A DNA stretch of 64,000 bases from Secundilactobacillus yichangensis. Its GTDB lineage: Bacteria > Bacillota > Bacilli > Lactobacillales > Lactobacillaceae. Numbering within the stretch: position 1 is the stretch's first letter; each line of letters starts with the position of its first letter. The notes under the pieces are model-generated. The model had not been told where the DNA came from, did no database searches, and saw only the letters and a list, made by a program, of their open reading frames with translations. The stretch is taken from positions 62,001-126,000 of the forward strand of contig NZ_BOLK01000005.1 of assembly GCF_016861565.1 (NCBI RefSeq), given 5' to 3'. Made by a program: the position numbers and the translations under genes. Positions 60,346 to 64,000 of this stretch are shown here, piece by piece.

Positions 60346-61251
60346 AAAACACAAGCAGCACTAAAAATTGATCATCTAACGAAAGATTTCGGACATGGCC
60401 GCGGGATCTTCGACGTCAGCTTCGAAGTTTACCCCGGTGAAGTCTTCGGTTTTCTCGGTCCTAATGGGGCCGGCAAAACCACAACGATCCGTCACATTAT
60501 GGGTTTCACCAAACCGGGGCACGGCAGTGTGACTGTGCAAGGTCTTGACGCCACGACTGCTTATAGCCAAGTCATGAAACATGTTGGCTACCTGCCTGGC
60601 GAAGTCGCCTTGCCAGAGAGTGTGACCGGCTGGAAATTCATCAAGACGGCGCAACAAATGCGTCACGTCAAGGACGACGGTTATCTGAAGAAGCTGATTG
60701 AGATGTTTGACCTAGATCTGAGCGTGAATACTAAGCAAATGAGCCTTGGCAACAAGCGAAAGCTCGCAGTGATTGCAGCGTTTTTAGCCGATCCGGAGAT
60801 CTTGATCCTTGATGAGCCGACTTCAGGCCTGGACCCAGCGATGCAGGAGACATTCATTAACTTCATGGTCTCAGAGAAGCGCCGAGGCAAGACGATTCTG
60901 TTATCCAGTCACATTTTTCCAGAAGTCGAAGCCACCTGTGACCGGATCGCCATCATCAAAGATGGCAGGATCGTGTCACAGGTCGATGCCAATAAGTTGC
61001 AGAGCAAAGATAAGAAGACGTTCGAATTGTTTTTTGCAAACCAAGCGGCGCTACAGCAGGCGGGCAATGAACTAGGCGGCACGATCGAACATGACCACTT
61101 GGACGTGACAGTTCCTAACGACAAGCTTACCCAGTTCTTCAACTCACAGTTGAAGGGCCGTCAGGTGACACGGTTAAACGAAGTGAAGTTTGACTTGGAA
61201 AAGTATTTCTTGGATTTCTATCGCACCGATAAAGTCTTCAAGACGATTTAA
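60343..61251 (+). CDS. ABC transporter ATP-binding protein
   Basis: A 302-residue ATPase of the ABC-2/drug and lantibiotic-export type. Walker A is GPNGAGKTT (39-47), the signature position reads SLGNKRKLAV instead of LSGGQ, as usual for this subfamily, Walker B is ILILDEPTSGLDP, and the switch is LLSSHIFPEVE. A C-terminal extension (about 225-302) is typical of BcrA/CcmA-like proteins. The start follows AAGGAG. First of three transporter genes; its composition looks slightly more GC-rich than the core genes. Confidence 0.9.
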   Translation: MKTQAALKIDHLTKDFGHGRGIFDVSFEVYPGEVFGFLGPNGAGKTTTIRHIMGFTKPGHGSVTVQGLDATTAYSQVMKHVGYLPGEVALPESVTGWKFIKTAQQMRHVKDDGYLKKLIEMFDLDLSVNTKQMSLGNKRKLAVIAAFLADPEILILDEPTSGLDPAMQETFINFMVSEKRRGKTILLSSHIFPEVEATCDRIAIIKDGRIVSQVDANKLQSKDKKTFELFFANQAALQQAGNELGGTIEHDHLDVTVPNDKLTQFFNSQLKGRQVTRLNEVKFDLEKYFLDFYRTDKVFKTI

Positions 61252-61266
61252 TGAGGAGGAAACAGG

Positions 61267-62163
61267 ATGATCTCGATGATCGCAACTGAGCATCTCACAA
61301 AGGACTACAAGCAAGACCGCGGCGTATTTGATTTGAACTTGAACATTAAGCAGGGGACAATCGTCGGCATTGTCGGTAAGAACGGCGCTGGCAAAATGAC
61401 GACAATGCGCCTTTTGATGGGCTTTCTGCACCCGACTGGCGGCCATAGTGAAATTTGCGGACTCGACTCGTGGACCGAGGCTGCACGAACCAAGAAGCTG
61501 ATCGGCTATGTTCCAGGGGAGATTGCTTTTCCAGACACGAAAAGCGGCGAAACATTCTTAAACGACCAATTGGCACTCTTACGCGCCAGTAAAGATCAGT
61601 ATGTCAATGAGTTGATTCAGCGCTTCAAGATCGATCTGACGGCTGAGATTAAGCGCATGAGTAAAGGCATGAAGCAAAAGACCGCTCTGGTGTGTGCATT
61701 CATGACCCGTGCACCGCTGTTGCTGCTGGACGAGCCGACGACAGGTCTAGACCCGGTGATGCGTGATGCCTTCATCGATTTGATCCTGCAAGTCAAAGCC
61801 AACGGCACGACAGTCTTCCTGAGCAGTCATATGTTTAACGAACTGGAGAGGACCTGTGATCGCATCTTGTTCCTGCGGGACGGCAAGATCGTCGACACGA
61901 TCACGCCGGAAAAGTTCAAAGAAATTCACAACCATCAGCGTGTCACGATTCAAGCCATTGATGCTGCAGGCTACAAGTTGCTGGTGAAGAGCCGCTTTGA
62001 GCAAGTGAAGACTGAACCAAACAGTCGAGAGGTGACGGTGCTGATTCAGCGCGATCAGATGCCAGCCTTGTTAAAGCAACTGGAAGATGTCGCCATCAGC
62101 GACATCAGTATCGATACCCAGACGCTGGATAACTACTTTGAAAAAGAACTTGCAGTGCACTAA
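61267..62163 (+). CDS. second ABC transporter ATP-binding protein, Walker A variant
   Basis: A 298-residue ATPase similar to its neighbour. The Walker A reads GKNGAGKMTT, with Met44 where Thr or Ser normally coordinates Mg2+; the codon is ATG at 61396-61398, one transition away from ACG. The signature is RMSKGMKQKTALV, Walker B LLLLDEPTTGLDP, and the switch FLSSHMFNELE is intact. GAGGAGGAAA precedes ATG 61267. Two ATPases with one permease suggest a heterodimeric motor, in which one degenerate site is common. Confidence 0.88.
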   Translation: MISMIATEHLTKDYKQDRGVFDLNLNIKQGTIVGIVGKNGAGKMTTMRLLMGFLHPTGGHSEICGLDSWTEAARTKKLIGYVPGEIAFPDTKSGETFLNDQLALLRASKDQYVNELIQRFKIDLTAEIKRMSKGMKQKTALVCAFMTRAPLLLLDEPTTGLDPVMRDAFIDLILQVKANGTTVFLSSHMFNELERTCDRILFLRDGKIVDTITPEKFKEIHNHQRVTIQAIDAAGYKLLVKSRFEQVKTEPNSREVTVLIQRDQMPALLKQLEDVAISDISIDTQTLDNYFEKELAVH

Positions 62164-62192
62164 AGCCAAGTATAGAAAGAGAGCGAGCAGAC

Positions 62193-62912
62193 ATGAGTTT
62201 TCCATTACTGAAACAGACCTTTAAAGCCAACTTTTCCGTTTGGGGGTTAACCACTTTAATTATGAGTATCTTGCTCGGCCAGCTGATGGCCATGAAAGAA
62301 ACGGTCACCTTGGTTGGGCCAATGTTTTACGGAATGTTGGCACCGGCGTTAGTCGCCTTGTTCGTTGTGATCGCGGGCAATAGAATCCTTGCGGGTCAGG
62401 TTGATCAAGGCTCAATGGCTTACATTATGACCGCCCCGATCAGACGCACAACGGTTGCCATTACGCAGATGGTTTACATGATTGGGTCCTTGATCGCAAC
62501 CTATGGGATCATGACGGTCGTTGCCGTGGCGGTCAATCACTTGGTTGATGCAGGTTTCAAGACAGCAGTATTGGTCAACCTGAATTTTGGGGCCTTCATG
62601 GTCGCCCTAGCGTTTGCCGGGATCATGTTTGCAGCAAGTGCCATCTTCAATCGGACCAAGTACGCGATGGGGACTGGTGGCCTGCTTATCATTGCCTTTA
62701 TTCTGTTGGCAATCATTGGTTCATTTTCCAATTATGGGGTCAAGGGATTAGACGCCGTTCAGAATCTGACCATTGTTTCATTGTTCGACTTTAAGAACAT
62801 CATGCTTGAAGGCAGCAAGTGGTTACCGAAGTTGGCTGGCCTAGCAGGGGTGGCGGTCGCAACCTTCGGAATAGGAACAACTGTCTTTGCCAAGAAGGAT
62901 TTGCCACTGTAA
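62193..62912 (+). CDS. ABC-2 type transporter permease
   Basis: A 239-residue membrane protein with about six spans (20-38, 48-68, 95-118, 128-150, 160-182, 210-232). The segment AGQVDQGSMAYIMTAPIRRT is a typical ABC-2 coupling loop. It is smaller than the permeases of about 500 residues seen in many two-ATPase systems, so it probably dimerises. It starts 29 bases after the second ATPase gene and ends before a terminator. Confidence 0.85.
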   Translation: MSFPLLKQTFKANFSVWGLTTLIMSILLGQLMAMKETVTLVGPMFYGMLAPALVALFVVIAGNRILAGQVDQGSMAYIMTAPIRRTTVAITQMVYMIGSLIATYGIMTVVAVAVNHLVDAGFKTAVLVNLNFGAFMVALAFAGIMFAASAIFNRTKYAMGTGGLLIIAFILLAIIGSFSNYGVKGLDAVQNLTIVSLFDFKNIMLEGSKWLPKLAGLAGVAVATFGIGTTVFAKKDLPL

Positions 62913-62925
62913 TTTGATTAAATCA

Positions 62926-62952
62926 AAATGCCCGGTTAACGGGCATTTTTTG
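62926..62952 (+). terminator. terminator after ABC operon
   Basis: AAATGCCCG and CGGGCATTT form a perfect stem with a GTTAA-type loop and six following Ts. Confidence 0.85.
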
Positions 62953-62953
62953 G

Positions 62954-62982
62954 TTGTCAGCGCAGTCAGGTAATGCTATGAT
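62954..62982 (+). promoter_or_regulatory. promoter of sensor kinase gene
   Basis: TTGTCA (62954-62959), 17-bp spacer, and TATGAT (62977-62982) with TGC before it. It looks constitutive and lacks the duplicated dyads. A hairpin TTAACC..GGTTAA lies in the leader just before AAGGAG. Confidence 0.7.
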
Positions 62983-63054
62983 TCAAGTAATAATGACGAG
63001 GGTTTTAACCAGCGTCTTGCGTGTGCTTCAGCGACGCCGGTTAAGGAGAATAAA

Positions 63055-64000
63055 ATGAAAAGAGATAAGCGGACACCTTATCAGTCAGGCCGACTGGCCT
63101 TGATGTTGTTTTTGGTGTTGATCGGGTTTGTATCGATCTACGTGCTGCGAAGTGCAACGGGACTCGTTGGCGGGAGCGGGTGGTTGCACACCAGCGTTGG
63201 AATCGGGAGTGATTGGCAGTCGCTGATCGTTGTCGGCTGGTTAGTTGTCGAAGAAATATTGTTGTGGTTTGGGTCAAGGCTCATTCACTGGCACCCGCTG
63301 GCTTTGATTTTGCCGCAGCTGGCGTTTGGACTTTTGACGACGATCCAGCTGACGGGGGAAATGCCGGTTGTGATGATCGGGGTCATTCCAGTCGTTGGGA
63401 TCGAGATCATTATGCTTTACCCGAAGCCCAGACGGCCGTTAGCAGTGCTGGGAGTGGCGGTATTGCTGATGTGGGGATTGTATGGACTTTACAACGGGGC
63501 CTTTTTGGCGCTGGTGACGCTGCAAGGCTTGGTATTCGTGTTGTTTGTGGTGTGGTTTTACTGGCGTATGTTTAAGGCACAGTTGAATCAGCGACAGCAC
63601 GCCGAAGATTTATTGGCAGAGTTGAAGATTGCGTATGCACAAGTCGAAGAATCGACCGTTCGGACTGAACGTCAGCGAGTCGCCCGCGAACTGCACGATA
63701 CCCTAACGCAAGGATTGGCGGGCACGGTGATGCAGTTGGAAGCGGCACAAGCGTTTCTTGAAAGCGGCAAGAATGAGCGGGCACTGGACGTTATCAAAGG
63801 TGCGACCAATATTGCGCGGGAAACGTTACGCGACTCACGGCTCACGTTGACGGATTTGCGATCGACATCTGAGAAGAGCTTGGGCGCGCGGGTTGAGCTT
63901 TTGGCAGATGCCTTTAAGAAGAATTATGGCTTGCAGACCAATGTCAATCTCAAAGATGTGCCGGATTATTCTGATGTGCAGTTGGCCGAAATTACCCGGA
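63055..64000 (+). CDS. NarL/LiaS-type sensor histidine kinase, 5' part
   Basis: Open reading frame of 315 codons from ATG 63055 (after AAGGAG) running off the window. Five to six membrane spans fill about 14-167 with almost no extracellular domain. Then comes a coiled-coil linker, and the HisKA_3 dimerisation box RVARELHDTLTQGLAG with phospho-acceptor His near 214. The HATPase domain begins at the window end. Such intramembrane-sensing kinases (LiaS, DesK, YxjM types) respond to envelope stress or peptides with a LuxR-type partner. The partner regulator would be expected just beyond the window. Confidence 0.88.
   Translation, partial: MKRDKRTPYQSGRLALMLFLVLIGFVSIYVLRSATGLVGGSGWLHTSVGIGSDWQSLIVVGWLVVEEILLWFGSRLIHWHPLALILPQLAFGLLTTIQLTGEMPVVMIGVIPVVGIEIIMLYPKPRRPLAVLGVAVLLMWGLYGLYNGAFLALVTLQGLVFVLFVVWFYWRMFKAQLNQRQHAEDLLAELKIAYAQVEESTVRTERQRVARELHDTLTQGLAGTVMQLEAAQAFLESGKNERALDVIKGATNIARETLRDSRLTLTDLRSTSEKSLGARVELLADAFKKNYGLQTNVNLKDVPDYSDVQLAEITR

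Noticed and set aside
63213-63575. 120-codon ORF inside the sensor kinase region
   Set aside because: It is an alternate frame of the kinase gene at 63055, whose continuous frame holds membrane spans and the HisKA_3 box.
1-64000. tRNA or rRNA genes and insertion sequences
   Set aside because: I looked for cloverleaf-type and TTCGAnTC-type signatures and for transposase ORFs and found none that I could support.

Overview
The window reads as a chromosomal segment of a lactic acid bacterium of the family Lactobacillaceae. The evidence is the content and style: PepX and PepI peptidases, two Opp-type oligopeptide-binding lipoproteins, a choloylglycine hydrolase, LTA synthase, AGGAGG ribosome binding sites, several TTG starts, a T-box leader and a mid-40s GC look (judged by eye). 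The genus cannot be fixed from the sequence alone; a heterofermentative-type lactobacillus (Secundilactobacillus, Lentilactobacillus or Levilactobacillus-like) is my guess.

Layout. 1-2.5 kb: end of a pyrimidine operon (pyrF 3' end, pyrE) and two HAD phosphatases. 2.6-16.7 kb: housekeeping and envelope genes (nucleoside hydrolase, PrsW-type protease, ferredoxin-NADP reductase, LTA synthase, histidine phosphatase, ring-cleaving-dioxygenase-like VOC protein, GNAT, NlpC/P60 hydrolase, MerR regulator facing an MMPL exporter, a small protein paired with a choloylglycine-hydrolase-family enzyme, a GH73 glucosaminidase). 16.7-18.7 kb: terC-trxA-dehydrogenase operon. 18.7-21.7 kb: a TrpXYZ-type ABC importer on the minus strand. 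Its leader carries a 14-codon Trp-containing ORF and an intrinsic terminator, an apparent attenuator. 21.7-35.1 kb: CPBP protease, VOC protein, ABC-F ATPase with a structured leader, L,D-transpeptidase, pepI/pepX, cation antiporter, amino acid permease, Nudix/guanylate-kinase-like pair, Fur-family regulator, and a low-complexity exported protein with a membrane partner. 35.3-38.5 kb: a glutamine/polar amino acid ABC importer with a long structured leader. 38.6-46.3 kb: hflX, then oppA and oppBCDF. 46.4-51.6 kb: MDR-type ABC transporter, then a T-box leader controlling a second oppA plus an amidohydrolase. 51.6-59.4 kb: histidine phosphatase, CPA2 antiporter, helD, coaA, and guaA with a PurBox.

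Downstream of guaA (59.4-64 kb) the style changes. About 740 bp has no recognisable gene, but holds tandem CCTGCCAA repeats and strong hairpins. It is followed by a 33-residue single-span membrane peptide, two ABC ATPases, an ABC-2-like permease and a NarL/LiaS-type sensor kinase cut off by the window end. The peptide gene and the first ATPase gene each lie behind a near-identical copy of a ~105-bp promoter/operator module. This looks like a laterally acquired cell-envelope or peptide-response system inserted at the guaA 3' end, and is the best candidate for a little-described system here.

How the parts fit: much of the window concerns peptide and amino acid acquisition (Opp, PepX, PepI, TrpXYZ-type, Gln ABC, APC permease, T-box OppA plus hydrolase) and envelope maintenance (LtaS, NlpC/P60, GH73, L,D-transpeptidase, MMPL, ABC exporters). 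Several transport operons appear to be controlled by RNA-level attenuation.
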